Shown here in pieces: positions 1 to 9,200 of a stretch of DNA of 38,579 bases. The notes beneath the pieces were generated by a model. That model had not been told where the DNA came from and searched no databases. It saw only the letters and a list, made by a program, of their open reading frames with translations. Both the position numbers and the translations under genes were made by a program. Every line of letters starts with the position of its first letter. The first letter of the stretch is position 1. Source of the stretch: CAYVMD01 sp964452465 (GTDB taxonomy: Bacteria; Armatimonadota; JACIXR01); contig CAYVMD010000018.1 in the NCBI GenBank assembly GCA_964452465.1, forward strand, positions 1-38,579, written 5' to 3'.

Positions 1-259
1 CTTCCAATTGTTTTATTCTTTCCATCAAGTTGAGAATTATCTCCACGCCGGCGAGGTTAACCCCTAACTCCTGGGTTAGGGTTCTGATTGTCTTTATTCG
101 TTCTATATCCCGAAGGGAATATACCCTCTTTCCACCCTTGCGGAGGGGCTTTAATAGCCCCATTTGCTCGTATATCCTGATGGTATGGGGGTGGCAACGC
201 GTTATCTTTGCCACCATCCCTATGAAGAAGAGAGGTTCCTCGTCGTTAAACTTTGTCAT
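1..259 (-). CDS. hspR: Heat-shock repressor HspR, MerR family (3' end outside window)
   Basis: The first 86 codons of a MerR-type regulator are present; the C-terminus lies beyond the left edge. The protein opens MTKFNDEEPLFFIGMVAKIT and continues with the winged helix-turn-helix typical of HspR: HPHTIRIYEQMGLL, then KRVYSLRDIERIKTI. HspR proteins usually repress dnaK operons by binding HAIR inverted repeats, with DnaK as co-repressor. The ATG (257-259) lies inside the end of dnaJ and the two genes overlap by 14 bases, so they are translationally coupled. As the last gene of the dnaK-hsp20-grpE-dnaJ cluster it is probably autoregulated. I see no convincing full HAIR repeat at the dnaK promoter, so the operator is not identified. 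MerR-type assignment is certain; HspR rests on the sequence start and the context. Confidence 0.9.
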   Translation of the reverse strand, partial: MTKFNDEEPLFFIGMVAKITRCHPHTIRIYEQMGLLKPLRKGGKRVYSLRDIERIKTIRTLTQELGVNLAGVEIILNLMERIKQLE

Positions 260-1358
260 ATTTACTCGCCTGCCTTAAAAGTTCTGCCCGAGGGTTTTCG
301 GGATGAAGCCTGCGAAACTCCTCCAGGAGTTCTCTCTCTCGAGGAGATAGATTCTTGGGAACGACGATCTTAGTGGTGACATAAAGGTCCCCATAGCCAC
401 TTCCACTGAGGCGGGGCATTCCCTTGCCGGCGAGGCGGAACACTTGCCCCGATTGAGTGTAAGGAGGGATGCGAAATCTAACGGGTTTATCCAAAGTGGG
501 CACTTCTATCTCACCCCCTAATCCCGCCTCGTAAAAGGCAACGGGAACCTCCAGATAAAGGTTATCCCCCTGCCGTTTGAATAGGGGGTGAGGTTGCACG
601 ACGATGGAGATGTATAGATCCCCCCTCCTCCCATCCGGAGAGGCGTTTCCCTTCCCCCTTATCCTGAGACGAGAGCCCGTGTCCACGCCGGAGGGGATTT
701 GGACCTCTATGCTCTTTAGCGTCGGTCTCGTTCCCTTTCCTCGGCAATCGGGGCAGGGATCGATTATTGTCCGTCCTGAGCCTTTGCAATGGGGGCAGAT
801 GGTTTCCGTCCCCAAGAGGGAGAAGCCAATCCTTACCCTTCCTCTTCCCCCACAGGTGGGGCAGACTCCGCTCCTCCCCCCAGGACGAGTTCCCGAACCC
901 CTGCAGGTGGAACAAACCTCTTCTTCCTCTATCTGTAATCTCTTGCTCGTCCCTCGATATGCCTCCTCAAGCGATATCTCCAACTGGACCTCCAGGTCGA
1001 GGTCCTCCTCCATCCTAACCCGAGAGGTTCCAAACGGGGTCCCGAAGAGGGTATCAAAGAGGTCACCTATGCCCAGATCGGCAAAGGGATCGAAGCCGAA
1101 ATTCACGCTGGAATAACCCTGTTGAGAAGCGCTCTGCACCCTCTGCCAATCCGGACCATAAGTGTCGTAGAGGCGCCTCTTTTCTGGATCCGATAGAACC
1201 TGGTAAGCCTCGTTTATCTCCTTGAATTTCTCCTCTGCTTCCTTACTGGGGTTTATATCGGGATGATATTTGCGGGCGAGGCGCCTATAAGCCCTCTTTA
1301 TCTCCTCCTCGCTCGCATTACGAGGAACCCCCAGGATTTGATAATAGTCCTTAGCCAT
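246..1358 (-). CDS. dnaJ: Chaperone DnaJ (Hsp40)
   Basis: This 370-residue co-chaperone delivers unfolded clients to DnaK and stimulates its ATPase in the cytosol. The J domain covers residues 1-70, with the catalytic HPD at 32-34. A short Gly/Phe linker (about 85-113) follows. The zinc-binding region starts near 149 and has all four CxxCxGxG modules (CSTCRGSG, CPTCGGRG, CPHCKGSG, CPDCRGKG). The rest is the two-barrel C-terminal client-binding domain. The length and full domain set make it a type I (class A) DnaJ. The start overlaps the grpE stop by 8 bases and its end overlaps hspR by 14, so the three genes are coupled. The Gly/Phe linker is shorter than in E. coli DnaJ. Nothing looks broken. 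Confidence 0.97.
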   Translation of the reverse strand: MAKDYYQILGVPRNASEEEIKRAYRRLARKYHPDINPSKEAEEKFKEINEAYQVLSDPEKRRLYDTYGPDWQRVQSASQQGYSSVNFGFDPFADLGIGDLFDTLFGTPFGTSRVRMEEDLDLEVQLEISLEEAYRGTSKRLQIEEEEVCSTCRGSGTRPGGRSGVCPTCGGRGRVRIGFSLLGTETICPHCKGSGRTIIDPCPDCRGKGTRPTLKSIEVQIPSGVDTGSRLRIRGKGNASPDGRRGDLYISIVVQPHPLFKRQGDNLYLEVPVAFYEAGLGGEIEVPTLDKPVRFRIPPYTQSGQVFRLAGKGMPRLSGSGYGDLYVTTKIVVPKNLSPRERELLEEFRRLHPENPRAELLRQASKYDKV

Positions 1359-1851
1359 CTTTGCTCTTTCGACGGGATACTTTGACCTTTGCGGGTCTTA
1401 GGAGCTTGTCTTTATAAATATACCCGCTTTGCACTTCCTCCAGGATTACTCCCTCCTCATCGTCACTTTCCACCCACCCTACAGCTTCATGGAGATCGGG
1501 ATCAAAGGGTTTCCCCAGTACCTCCATCTTCTTAACCCCCTGTTTCTGAAGGGTGTCCATCAATTGACGATAGATCATCTGCACCCCTTGGGCATAGGGG
1601 TTATCTTCGAAGGAGAGCGCTCTCTCGAAGTTATCCACTATGGGCAGGAACTCTTTGAGGAGCTCCGCCCGGGCGAACTCTCCTATTTCCTCGAAATGGC
1701 GGGCGGTGCGCCTCTTGTAATTCTCGAAGTCCGCCTTTAAGCGAATAAGGGCGGACTTGTATTCTTCTAATTGCGATTTGGCTTCTTCCAACTCTCTTTT
1801 CATACGCCTCGTCCAGTGTTCCTTAGTCTCGACTTTTTCCTTTTCCTCCAT
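1351..1851 (-). CDS. grpE: Nucleotide exchange factor GrpE
   Basis: This 166-residue protein releases ADP from DnaK. The N-terminal third (about 8-60) is a charged coiled coil that leads into the family motif FENYKRRTARHFEEIGEFA. The C-terminal beta domain contains the conserved GKPFDPDLHEAVGW segment and ends in a basic tail that follows RPAKVKVS. The length is somewhat short but normal for GrpE. A GAGGTGATC ribosome site lies a few bases before the ATG. The gene starts 48 bases after hsp20 and overlaps dnaJ by 8 bases. It belongs to the heat-shock operon driven from the dnaK promoter. Confidence 0.96.
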   Translation of the reverse strand: MEEKEKVETKEHWTRRMKRELEEAKSQLEEYKSALIRLKADFENYKRRTARHFEEIGEFARAELLKEFLPIVDNFERALSFEDNPYAQGVQMIYRQLMDTLQKQGVKKMEVLGKPFDPDLHEAVGWVESDDEEGVILEEVQSGYIYKDKLLRPAKVKVSRRKSKDG

Positions 1852-1899
1852 AGCGGATCACCTCAAAAAGGGAGGAGGTGCCCCCCTTATATTCGCTCA

Positions 1900-2334
1900 T
1901 CACTTTACCTTTATCTTGATGGGCTTGGGCTTAGCCTCTTCCGCTTTGGGGATCTTCAGCTCGAGGACGCCGTCCTTGTAGGTAGCCTCGACCGCGTCAG
2001 CCTTCACGGGAACGCCCAGAGTGAAGGACCGGCTGAAGGCGCCGTAGCACCTCTCAACCCTCAAGTAGTTCTCCTTCTCTGTGCGTTCCTCTGCCTTCTT
2101 CTCTCCCCGGATGGTAAGGGTATCGCCGTGGAGAGAGACATCTATATCCTCCGGCTTAACACCGGGTATTTCCATCTTTACTACGAACTCGTTCTCCGTC
2201 TCTTTGATGTCGGTGAGCGGGGAGAATTCCTCTGTCCGTGCAGGACGGCGCCCGAAGAACTCGTCCAGGAGACGCTCCATCTCTCGCCTCAGCGAGAGCA
2301 TCTCCTCAAAGGGTCTCCACCTCATCAATCCCAT
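1900..2334 (-). CDS. Small heat-shock protein, Hsp20/alpha-crystallin family
   Basis: This 144-residue ATP-independent holdase binds unfolding proteins and passes them to DnaK. The N-terminal arm (MGLMRWRPFEEMLSL) is followed by an alpha-crystallin domain at about 45-135, with the signatures DIKETENEFVVKMEIPG and DGVLELKIPK. The C-terminal extension is very short and shows no clear I-x-I motif. I chose the ATG at 2332-2334 because AAAGGAGGTG lies six bases upstream; the ATG two codons earlier abuts that site. It sits between dnaK and grpE, which is not the textbook actinobacterial order dnaK-grpE-dnaJ-hspR, so the small chaperone has been inserted into the HspR-type operon. Confidence 0.93.
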   Translation of the reverse strand: MGLMRWRPFEEMLSLRREMERLLDEFFGRRPARTEEFSPLTDIKETENEFVVKMEIPGVKPEDIDVSLHGDTLTIRGEKKAEERTEKENYLRVERCYGAFSRSFTLGVPVKADAVEATYKDGVLELKIPKAEEAKPKPIKIKVK

Positions 2335-2403
2335 GGACATCACCTCCTTTTCTGGATTTTGGGTTTTTGTGCTCCGCACGAGGGGCACCTCCTCCTATAT
2401 TAA

Positions 2404-4296
2404 TCACTCCTTGTAATCGGCGTCTATAACTCCGCCATCACCAGGTGGGGGCGGAGGAGTCTGGGGACCGCCTCCACCTGTTTGGGCTTGGGAAGCCTGC
2501 TGATAAAGGATCTGGGAAACTCGGAAGGAAGCGTTCTGAAGGGCTTCCATCTTCTGCTTGATGAGGTTGAGGTCTTGCCCTTTGAGCGCTTCCTGGAGCT
2601 CGTCCATAGCCTTTTGCACCGCTTCCCTATCTGCAGGCGGCAACTTGTCCCCCAATTGATCGAGGGTCTTCCTCACCGTGTAGAGGAGGGTATCCGCTTG
2701 ATTCCTCGTTTCTGCCTCTTCCCTCCTACGCCTATCCTCTTCCGCGTGCGCCTCCGCTTCCTTGATCATCCTATCGATCTCCTCCTTGGTGAGGTTAGTG
2801 GAGCCGGTAATGGTGATCGATTGCTGGTTACCCGTGGCGAGGTCCTTAGCTGTGACATGGAGGATACCGTTAGCGTCCACATCGAAGGTAACTTCTATTT
2901 GAGGGACACCGCGGGGGGCGGGAGGGATACCGGTGAGGTTGAACCGTCCGAGGGAGCGATTGTCCCTAGCCATTGGTCTTTCCCCTTGGAGGACATGGAT
3001 CTCCACCGTGGTTTGCCCGTCAGCAGCGGTAGTGAAGATCTCGCTCTTGCGCACGGGGATGGCGGTGTTGCGCTCGATGATGGGAGTGAACACCCCACCT
3101 AGGGTCTCAACGCCCAAGGTGATAGGTATCACATCTATGAGCACTATATCCTTCAATTCGCCCTTCAGAACGCCCGCCTGAATAGCTGCCCCCATTGCCA
3201 CCACCTCATCGGGATTGATGTCCCTACGAGGTTCCCTACCCGTCAACTTGCGCACTAACTCCTGGATGCAGGGCATGCGAGTAGCACCTCCCACCAAGAT
3301 GACATCGTCCAAGTCGGAGGGCTTGAGCCCGGCATCGGAGAGCGCTTGCTTGAAGGGACCAACACAACGCTCCACGAGGTCAGCGGTCAACTCCTCGAAT
3401 TTAGCCCTGGTTAATGTCATGTCCAGATGTTTGGGACCCGTGGCGTCAGCGGTGATGAAGGGAAGGTTGATGACCGTCTGAGGTAGGGAGGAGAGCTCCA
3501 CCTTAGCCTTTTCCGCTGCCTCCAAGAGGCGTTGTAAAGCTTGGGGGTCCTTTCTCAAATCTATGCCATGCTGTTTCATGAACTCGTCGGCGAGATAGTT
3601 GACGATACGCTCGTCGAAGTCGTCCCCTCCCAGGTGGGTATCGCCCGCCGTTGCCAAAACCTCGTAAACCCCCTCACCTACTTCAAGGATGGAAACATCG
3701 AAGGTTCCTCCTCCCAGATCCCACACGAGGATCTTACCGCTCCTTTCCTTTCCAAAGCCATACGCCATTGCTGCTGCGGTAGGTTCGTTGATTATCCTCA
3801 GCACCTTTAGCCCGGCGATCTCCCCCGCGTTCTTGGTAGCAGTTCTTTGGGCATCGTTGAAGTAAGCGGGAACCGTTATAACTGCCTCCGTTATCTGGTC
3901 CCCTAAGTAACGCTCCGCATCTTCTTTCATCTTCCTCAAGATCATGGCGGAGATTTCTTCGGGGGTGAAATCCCGTCCCACCGCAGGGATGAACACCCTT
4001 GCCTCGCCCTTGGCTCCCCTCACCACCTTATAGGGAACGCGTTGGCGCTCCGTTTCCACCTCCTCATACCTCCGTCCCATAAACCTCTTTATGGAGAAGA
4101 CGGTGTTCTCAGGGTTCACCACTGCCTGCCTCTTGGCGGGAGCACCCACCATCCTTTCTCCGCTCTTGGTGAAACCTACCACCGAGGGAGTAAGCCTGCT
4201 CCCCTCAGCGTTTATGATCACCTCGGGCTCGCCACCTTCCAAGACGGCGAGGACCGAGTTCGTCGTCCCTAAGTCTATTCCTACAGCCTTTGCCAT
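2404..4296 (-). CDS. dnaK: Chaperone DnaK (Hsp70)
   Basis: This 630-residue ATP-dependent chaperone is the first gene of the heat-shock operon. The actin-like ATPase domain begins MAKAVGIDLGTTNSV and contains the phosphate loop region LVWDLGGGTFDVSI and the adenosine motif VILVGGATRMP. The substrate-binding domain includes VTAKDLATGNQQ and the helical lid (EEIDRMIKEAEAHAEED). The tail is Gly/Pro-rich and ends in the acidic DADYKE, like the EEVD-like ends of bacterial DnaK that bind partners. The ATG at 4294-4296 is preceded by AAAGGAGGTG; the longer frame upstream covers the promoter and is not coding. Residues for ATP binding appear intact. Confidence 0.98.
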   Translation of the reverse strand: MAKAVGIDLGTTNSVLAVLEGGEPEVIINAEGSRLTPSVVGFTKSGERMVGAPAKRQAVVNPENTVFSIKRFMGRRYEEVETERQRVPYKVVRGAKGEARVFIPAVGRDFTPEEISAMILRKMKEDAERYLGDQITEAVITVPAYFNDAQRTATKNAGEIAGLKVLRIINEPTAAAMAYGFGKERSGKILVWDLGGGTFDVSILEVGEGVYEVLATAGDTHLGGDDFDERIVNYLADEFMKQHGIDLRKDPQALQRLLEAAEKAKVELSSLPQTVINLPFITADATGPKHLDMTLTRAKFEELTADLVERCVGPFKQALSDAGLKPSDLDDVILVGGATRMPCIQELVRKLTGREPRRDINPDEVVAMGAAIQAGVLKGELKDIVLIDVIPITLGVETLGGVFTPIIERNTAIPVRKSEIFTTAADGQTTVEIHVLQGERPMARDNRSLGRFNLTGIPPAPRGVPQIEVTFDVDANGILHVTAKDLATGNQQSITITGSTNLTKEEIDRMIKEAEAHAEEDRRRREEAETRNQADTLLYTVRKTLDQLGDKLPPADREAVQKAMDELQEALKGQDLNLIKQKMEALQNASFRVSQILYQQASQAQTGGGGPQTPPPPPGDGGVIDADYKE

Positions 4297-4334
4297 TGTC
4301 GGCAACACCTCCTTTGAAGATATTCCGATTATAT

Positions 4335-4364
4335 ATAATAACACTTCTATAATGATATTGGCAA
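4335..4364 (-). promoter_or_regulatory. Promoter of the dnaK operon (extended -10)
   Basis: Read on the minus strand, TTGCCA is followed 18 bases later by TATTAT, with a TG one base before the -10 box (extended -10). It lies about 40 bases before the dnaK start and directly after nuoN. A 12-base palindrome (ATTATATATAAT) covers the -10. No CIRCE element and no clear HAIR repeat are visible. The promoter assignment is inferred from sequence only. Confidence 0.6.
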
Positions 4365-4382
4365 GTCAACCTTAAAAATTTT

Positions 4383-5801
4383 TTAGAAGTTTGGAAGGGA
4401 AGCCTGAACCAGAGAAATGAAGGGTTGGGGGAGGAACATCAAAAGCAGGGTAAAGGCGAGGCACAGCCCTATAGCGACCTTGAGGGTGAGGGGCTCGTTG
4501 AGGGGAATGGGTTGTCTTCCCGAGGCGATGAACATCTCCCTCACTATTTTCAAATAATAAAAGGCGGAGACGACGCTATTGGCAAGGAGGAGGAGAGCTA
4601 ACCAAGCCATATTCGCTTTCAAAGCACCTGCGAAGATGAAGAATTTGCCCACGAAGCCGCCTGTTCCGGGGATCCCGATCAGAGAGAGGAGGGATAACGC
4701 CATTGCTACCGCGCAGAGGGGAGAGCGATGGGCAAGCCCCGCGAAATCTTCCAGGTCCTCCTTCCCCTCGCTTAGGTAGATGGCAGAGGTGACGGCGAAG
4801 GCGCCGATGTTAGCGAAAAGATAAGGGAGGAAATAAAAGAAAAGGGAGAAGGTCCCCCAGTAGGAACGGGAAGAGGCAAGGGCGATCAGGATATAGCCAG
4901 CGTGGGCTATGGTAGAATAACCGAGGAGCCTCTTAACATTCCTCTGATGGATGGCAATGAGGTTGCCCAAGGTCATGGTGAATGCGGAGAGGATCGCTAT
5001 CACCATCAGCCAATCCGCGGGGTAAATCCCCTTGAGGACCCGGAACAAAGCGAGGAAGGCGGCGAATTTGGGGAGGACGGATAGGAGAGCGGAAACAGGG
5101 GTAGGCGCCCCCTGGAAGACATCAGGGACCCAAAGGTGGAGGGGCACCATTGCTATCTTGAAGCCGAATCCCGCCAGGAACATCGCTAAAGCGATCTTAA
5201 CTATCCTTTCCTTGCCCCAAATGCCAAAGGAAAGGGCAGGGAAGAAGGTATAGCCGGTGATCCCATAAAGGAGGCTTATCCCATAGAGCATCACTGCAGA
5301 GATGACCGCTCCGAAGAGGAAATATTTTATGCCCGCTTCTCCCGATTTTGGCTCCTTCTTGGCGTAGGCGGAGAGTATGTAGCAAGAGATGCTGAGGAAC
5401 TCCAGGGATATGTAAAGGGAAAGGAGATCATAGGCGGAGGAAATGAGGCACATGGAGAGGGTGGAGAGGAGTAGAAATAAGTAGTATTCTCCCTCGTTGG
5501 GGTCTTCTCGAAGGTAGTTGGCAGAGAGGAGGGCGATGAGCATCATTCCAGCAATGCAGATGCCCTTCAAATAAAGGGAGAGTTTATCGAATATGAAGGT
5601 GCCGTGAAATATGGTGCCCTCCCATAATGGCAGAAGATATGAGGATGCTATCACCCCCTCCAAGGCGACGAGGAGGATGCCTATGGAGATGAGGTAAAGG
5701 AGGTTCTTCTCCTTTCCCCAGAGTTCGATGAACAGGTAGCAGGCTATCCCTAAGGTAAGGGAGATCTCCGGGAGCAAGGTGAAGAGAGCCTGCCCGTTCA
5801 T
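4383..5801 (-). CDS. nuoN: NADH-quinone oxidoreductase subunit N
   Basis: This 472-residue, roughly 14-helix antiporter-like subunit forms part of the proton-pumping membrane arm of Complex I. It shows the family hallmarks: a glutamate in an early helix (YISLEFLSISCYILSAY), the motif FKIAMVPLHLWVPDVFQGAPTP at about 210-232 and LLGYSTIAHAGYILIA near 290. The length is normal. It abuts nuoM with no intergenic base and is the last gene of the nuo run; the dnaK promoter lies just after it. No terminator is visible between nuoN and dnaK, so read-through into the heat-shock operon is possible. Confidence 0.95.
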   Translation of the reverse strand: MNGQALFTLLPEISLTLGIACYLFIELWGKEKNLLYLISIGILLVALEGVIASSYLLPLWEGTIFHGTFIFDKLSLYLKGICIAGMMLIALLSANYLREDPNEGEYYLFLLLSTLSMCLISSAYDLLSLYISLEFLSISCYILSAYAKKEPKSGEAGIKYFLFGAVISAVMLYGISLLYGITGYTFFPALSFGIWGKERIVKIALAMFLAGFGFKIAMVPLHLWVPDVFQGAPTPVSALLSVLPKFAAFLALFRVLKGIYPADWLMVIAILSAFTMTLGNLIAIHQRNVKRLLGYSTIAHAGYILIALASSRSYWGTFSLFFYFLPYLFANIGAFAVTSAIYLSEGKEDLEDFAGLAHRSPLCAVAMALSLLSLIGIPGTGGFVGKFFIFAGALKANMAWLALLLLANSVVSAFYYLKIVREMFIASGRQPIPLNEPLTLKVAIGLCLAFTLLLMFLPQPFISLVQASLPNF

Positions 5802-7286
5802 TTAAACCATCCCCAAGAGGATTTTAACCGCTTGCTGGATGAAGGAGATGAAAGGGGTTGGGTAGAGCCCGATGACGACCGTCCCCAGGGCTAAAGGGGC
5901 GAGGGAGAGGATCTCAAGCCCGTTCAGGTCCTCCAAGCCCTCGTAGGTTACCCTCGGTGAGCCGTAAAGGACCCTCCTGATCATCCAAAGGAACATGCCC
6001 GCGGTTATGAGAACACCCAGGATGGCGACCATCACCAGTTCCTTGGCGGAGGCGAAGGAGCCAAGGAAGATGGTGAACTCGGCAGCGAAGCCAGCTAACC
6101 CCGGGAGACCGAGGGAAGCGAAGGAGAAGAGGTTTAGGAAGCCCGCGTAGCGGGGTAGGTTAGGTGCTAAGCCCCCGTAGCGATTTAGATCCCTGTTATG
6201 GGTGCGAGAATAAATCATGCCCACGAGGAAGAAGAGGGATCCGGTGATAAGCCCGTGGGCGACCATCTCCAAAACGCCCCCGCTTAAGGCTAAGGAAACA
6301 TGTTCTCCTTGAGCCTCCCCTATGCTTGCGGATACGAAAGCCAAGAGCACATATCCCATATGATTCACGCTGGAGTAAGCGATCAACCTCTTGAAATCAG
6401 TTTGAGCCATTGCTACCAATGCCCCATAAACTATGCTCATCAGGGCTAATATGCCGATCACATAGGCGTATTGAAGGCACGCTTGGGGGAATAAGGGGAG
6501 CACCACCCTGATGAAACCGTAACCTCCCATCTTAAGGAGGATGCCCGCCAGAATGACCGAGCCAGCGGTGGGCGCTTCCACATGGGCATCGGGAAGCCAG
6601 GTATGGAATGGGAAGGAGGGCAATTTGATGGCGAAGGCGAGAAAGAATCCCCAGAAGGCGAGGACCTCCAGGAGCATCTTTCCTCCCAATGGTCTCTGCT
6701 GGGAAAGCTGGAGGATGTCGAAGGTATGAGGAGAAGAATTGAAGTAGAGTAAAAGAATGGCAAGTAGCATACAAAGAGAGCCAAAGAGGGTATAAAGGAA
6801 GAACTTTATGGCAGCATATTCCTTCTTAGGTCCTCCCCAAATGCCGATAATGAAATACATCGGCACGAGGCTTATCTCCCAGAAAACATAGAAGAGGAAG
6901 AAATCGAGGGAAACGAAAACCCCTAACATCCCTAATTCCAAAAGGAGAAAGAGAAAATAGTATTCCTTCTCTCTAATTTTTATGTCTATTGTGGAGTAAA
7001 GCAGGGAAACGAAGGTGAGGAGGGTAGTAAGGATCACCAAGGGCATGCTGACCCCGTCCACCCCCACATGGTAGCGCACATTGATCGCGGGTATCCAAGG
7101 GTAGATCTCCTCCAATTGCATAATCCCTTCCTTGAGATCCATCGCCCAAAGAAGGGCAATGGAATAGAAAAGGGTGAGACCTGAAAAGGCAAGGGAAATA
7201 TTACGGATCAATCTCCTCTCTGAAGAGGGAAGGAGAAGCACGAGGATGCTCCCTATTAAAGGTAAAGCTAACAATATGCTCAGCAT
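5802..7286 (-). CDS. nuoM: NADH-quinone oxidoreductase subunit M
   Basis: This 494-residue proton-pumping subunit of Complex I resembles Mrp-type antiporters. Family features include VDGVSMPLVILTTLLTF, the charged-helix motif FWEISLVPMYFIIGIWGG, the conserved KLPSFPFHTWLPDAHVEAPT, and YSSVNHMGYVLLA. It starts 24 bases after the nuoL stop and its stop abuts the nuoN start, so L, M and N are one transcription unit. The length matches the family and nothing is missing. Confidence 0.96.
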   Translation of the reverse strand: MLSILLALPLIGSILVLLLPSSERRLIRNISLAFSGLTLFYSIALLWAMDLKEGIMQLEEIYPWIPAINVRYHVGVDGVSMPLVILTTLLTFVSLLYSTIDIKIREKEYYFLFLLLELGMLGVFVSLDFFLFYVFWEISLVPMYFIIGIWGGPKKEYAAIKFFLYTLFGSLCMLLAILLLYFNSSPHTFDILQLSQQRPLGGKMLLEVLAFWGFFLAFAIKLPSFPFHTWLPDAHVEAPTAGSVILAGILLKMGGYGFIRVVLPLFPQACLQYAYVIGILALMSIVYGALVAMAQTDFKRLIAYSSVNHMGYVLLAFVSASIGEAQGEHVSLALSGGVLEMVAHGLITGSLFFLVGMIYSRTHNRDLNRYGGLAPNLPRYAGFLNLFSFASLGLPGLAGFAAEFTIFLGSFASAKELVMVAILGVLITAGMFLWMIRRVLYGSPRVTYEGLEDLNGLEILSLAPLALGTVVIGLYPTPFISFIQQAVKILLGMV

Positions 7287-7310
7287 TCTGCCATTAGCCT
7301 CCTTTACCCT

Positions 7311-9200
7311 TCAGAGTATGAACACCAGTAAAAGACCTATTAAGGCGAGAAGCAAGTAGAATTGCACCGTTCCCTCCTGGAGATAGCGAAAGACGAAGCC
7401 CGAGGCTCCGGTCAGCCAGGCTATAGCATTCACTACTCCATCTACGACATACTTATCGATCCATCCCTGGATGTATGAGAACACCACCGTCCCTCGCCCC
7501 AGGGCGTTCACCACCCCATCTACTCCCTCCAGATCGAAGCGAGCGAACAGCCGGGCGAGGGCTAAAGTGGACCTCACGAAAACGAGGTTGTAGGCATCAT
7601 CTATGTAAAGCCGTCTCACTAACAAAGCGTGAAAGGGACGCAAAGCCTCCATCATCCTTTCCTTATCCCAGGCGATGCCGTATAGGAGGTAAGCGGAGAG
7701 GAAGCCCGCCAGGGGGAAAAGGAGGGGGAGTAAAGCGAAGGGGATTTCCTCCATTTTCCCTCCCAGGGTGTGAAGGAAGAATTCTTCCGTTGTACCAAAG
7801 AGAAGGACGCATAGGGAGAATATGACGAGGGGAACGGTCATGACGGGTGGTTCTCCCAACTCGTGCTCTTGGTGGGGGGTGTTGCTTGCCGGTCTTAGGA
7901 AGGCGACCATATATGCCCTTCCCATATAGAGGGCGGTGAGGAAAGCGCCGAAAAGCCCCAGGGTGAAGAAGGTGAAATCCCTATGGAAGCTTACGGAAAG
8001 GATAGCCTCCTTGCTGTAGTAACCGCATAGAGGAGGTATGCCGGCGAGTGCGAGAGTGCCAACAAGGAAGGTGATGGCGGTAATGGGGAACTTTTTGAAG
8101 AGCCCTCCCATCTCCCAGATATCATTGGTCTCAAGGGCATGGATGATACAGCCGGCGCCCAGGAAGAGCAGGGCTTTGAAGAAGGCGTGGGAGAGCAGGT
8201 GGAATGCCCCCGCGAAGACGCTTCCCATCCCCAAGCCCATCATCATGTATCCTAATTGGCTCATGGTCGAATAAGCCAGGACCCTTTTGATATCGTTCTG
8301 GGCGAGGGCTAAAAGCCCCGCCATTAGCATCGTTATCGCTCCAATCCCTGCCACCACTGATAGGGATATCTCGTTGACGGAGAAGAGGGGGAAGAGGCGT
8401 GCCACCATGTAGGGACCCGCTGCCACCATCGTTGCTGCGTGGATGAGGGCAGAGACCGGTGTCGGTCCCTCCATCGCATCAGGTAGCCAAACATGGAGGG
8501 GGAATTGAGCGGATTTGCCCACCGCTCCCCAGAAGAGGAGGAGGGAGGCGGTGAGGGCAAACTTGTCCCCCAATTGGGGAAGCATTGCCTCGAGATCGCC
8601 GTAAGATGTGGAATGGACGCGAAGGAAGATGTAAAGTATGCCTATGAAGAAGCCCATATCGCCCACCCTTGTTGTTATGAACGCCTTAATAGCAGCCCGG
8701 CAGGCGGGGGGTCTTTCGTACCAGAAGCCTATGAGGAGATAGGAACAGAGCCCCACCAATTCCCATCCCATGTAGAGAAGGAGAAGGGAATTGGAGAGGA
8801 CGAGGGTGAGCATGGAGGCGGTGAAGAGGGGAAGGTAGGCGAAGAAAAGGTGATATCTCTTGTCCCCTTTCATATAGCCGATCGAGTAGATGTGGATGAG
8901 GAGGGAGACGAAGGACACCATGCAGAGCATGCTGAGGGAGAGGGCGTCTATCCTATACCCTACAGTGACCTTATATCTCTCAGAGGATATCCAGGGAATA
9001 TCGAGCTCGAGGGAATGCTGGGGGAAGAAGGGATAGAGGGAGAAGAGGAGGTGGAAGGAAAGTAGGGTGGAGAGGGAGAGGAGAAGGATGGGGATATAGG
9101 CGCCTTTTCCCGGAAGACGCTTGCCCCCGAAGATGGTGATCACGAAGGCTAAAAAAGGCAAAAAGGGAATGAGGGGAGGGATCTTCTCCATGGTCACCAT
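7311..9200 (-). CDS. nuoL: NADH-quinone oxidoreductase subunit L
   Basis: This 629-residue distal membrane subunit of Complex I has the antiporter core plus the long C-terminal lateral helix. Key segments are YRIDALSLSMLCMVSFVSLLI, the glutamate-bearing MGWELVGLCSYLLIGFWY, the FPLHVWLPDAMEGPTPVSALIHAATMV signature and YSTMSQLGYMMMGLG. The C-terminal 90 residues end in a hydrophobic segment consistent with the traverse helix. The ATG at 9198-9200 overlaps the nuoK stop by 7 bases; a second in-frame ATG three codons later is equally possible because neither has a strong ribosome site. Confidence 0.96.
   Translation of the reverse strand: MVTMEKIPPLIPFLPFLAFVITIFGGKRLPGKGAYIPILLLSLSTLLSFHLLFSLYPFFPQHSLELDIPWISSERYKVTVGYRIDALSLSMLCMVSFVSLLIHIYSIGYMKGDKRYHLFFAYLPLFTASMLTLVLSNSLLLLYMGWELVGLCSYLLIGFWYERPPACRAAIKAFITTRVGDMGFFIGILYIFLRVHSTSYGDLEAMLPQLGDKFALTASLLLFWGAVGKSAQFPLHVWLPDAMEGPTPVSALIHAATMVAAGPYMVARLFPLFSVNEISLSVVAGIGAITMLMAGLLALAQNDIKRVLAYSTMSQLGYMMMGLGMGSVFAGAFHLLSHAFFKALLFLGAGCIIHALETNDIWEMGGLFKKFPITAITFLVGTLALAGIPPLCGYYSKEAILSVSFHRDFTFFTLGLFGAFLTALYMGRAYMVAFLRPASNTPHQEHELGEPPVMTVPLVIFSLCVLLFGTTEEFFLHTLGGKMEEIPFALLPLLFPLAGFLSAYLLYGIAWDKERMMEALRPFHALLVRRLYIDDAYNLVFVRSTLALARLFARFDLEGVDGVVNALGRGTVVFSYIQGWIDKYVVDGVVNAIAWLTGASGFVFRYLQEGTVQFYLLLALIGLLLVFIL

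Noticed and set aside
604..1116. 170-residue plus-strand frame opposite dnaJ
   Set aside because: Antisense to the dnaJ zinc-finger region; no start signal and no family features.
4300..4382. CIRCE or HAIR element at the dnaK promoter
   Set aside because: Neither the TTAGCACTC inverted repeat nor two CTTGAGT-like half sites at the right spacing can be found; one half-like GTTGACT is not enough.
8493..9065. 190-residue open frame on the plus strand inside nuoL
   Set aside because: It is antisense to a well-conserved Complex I gene; the Glu/Gly-rich translation mirrors hydrophobic codons and has no ribosome site or family match.
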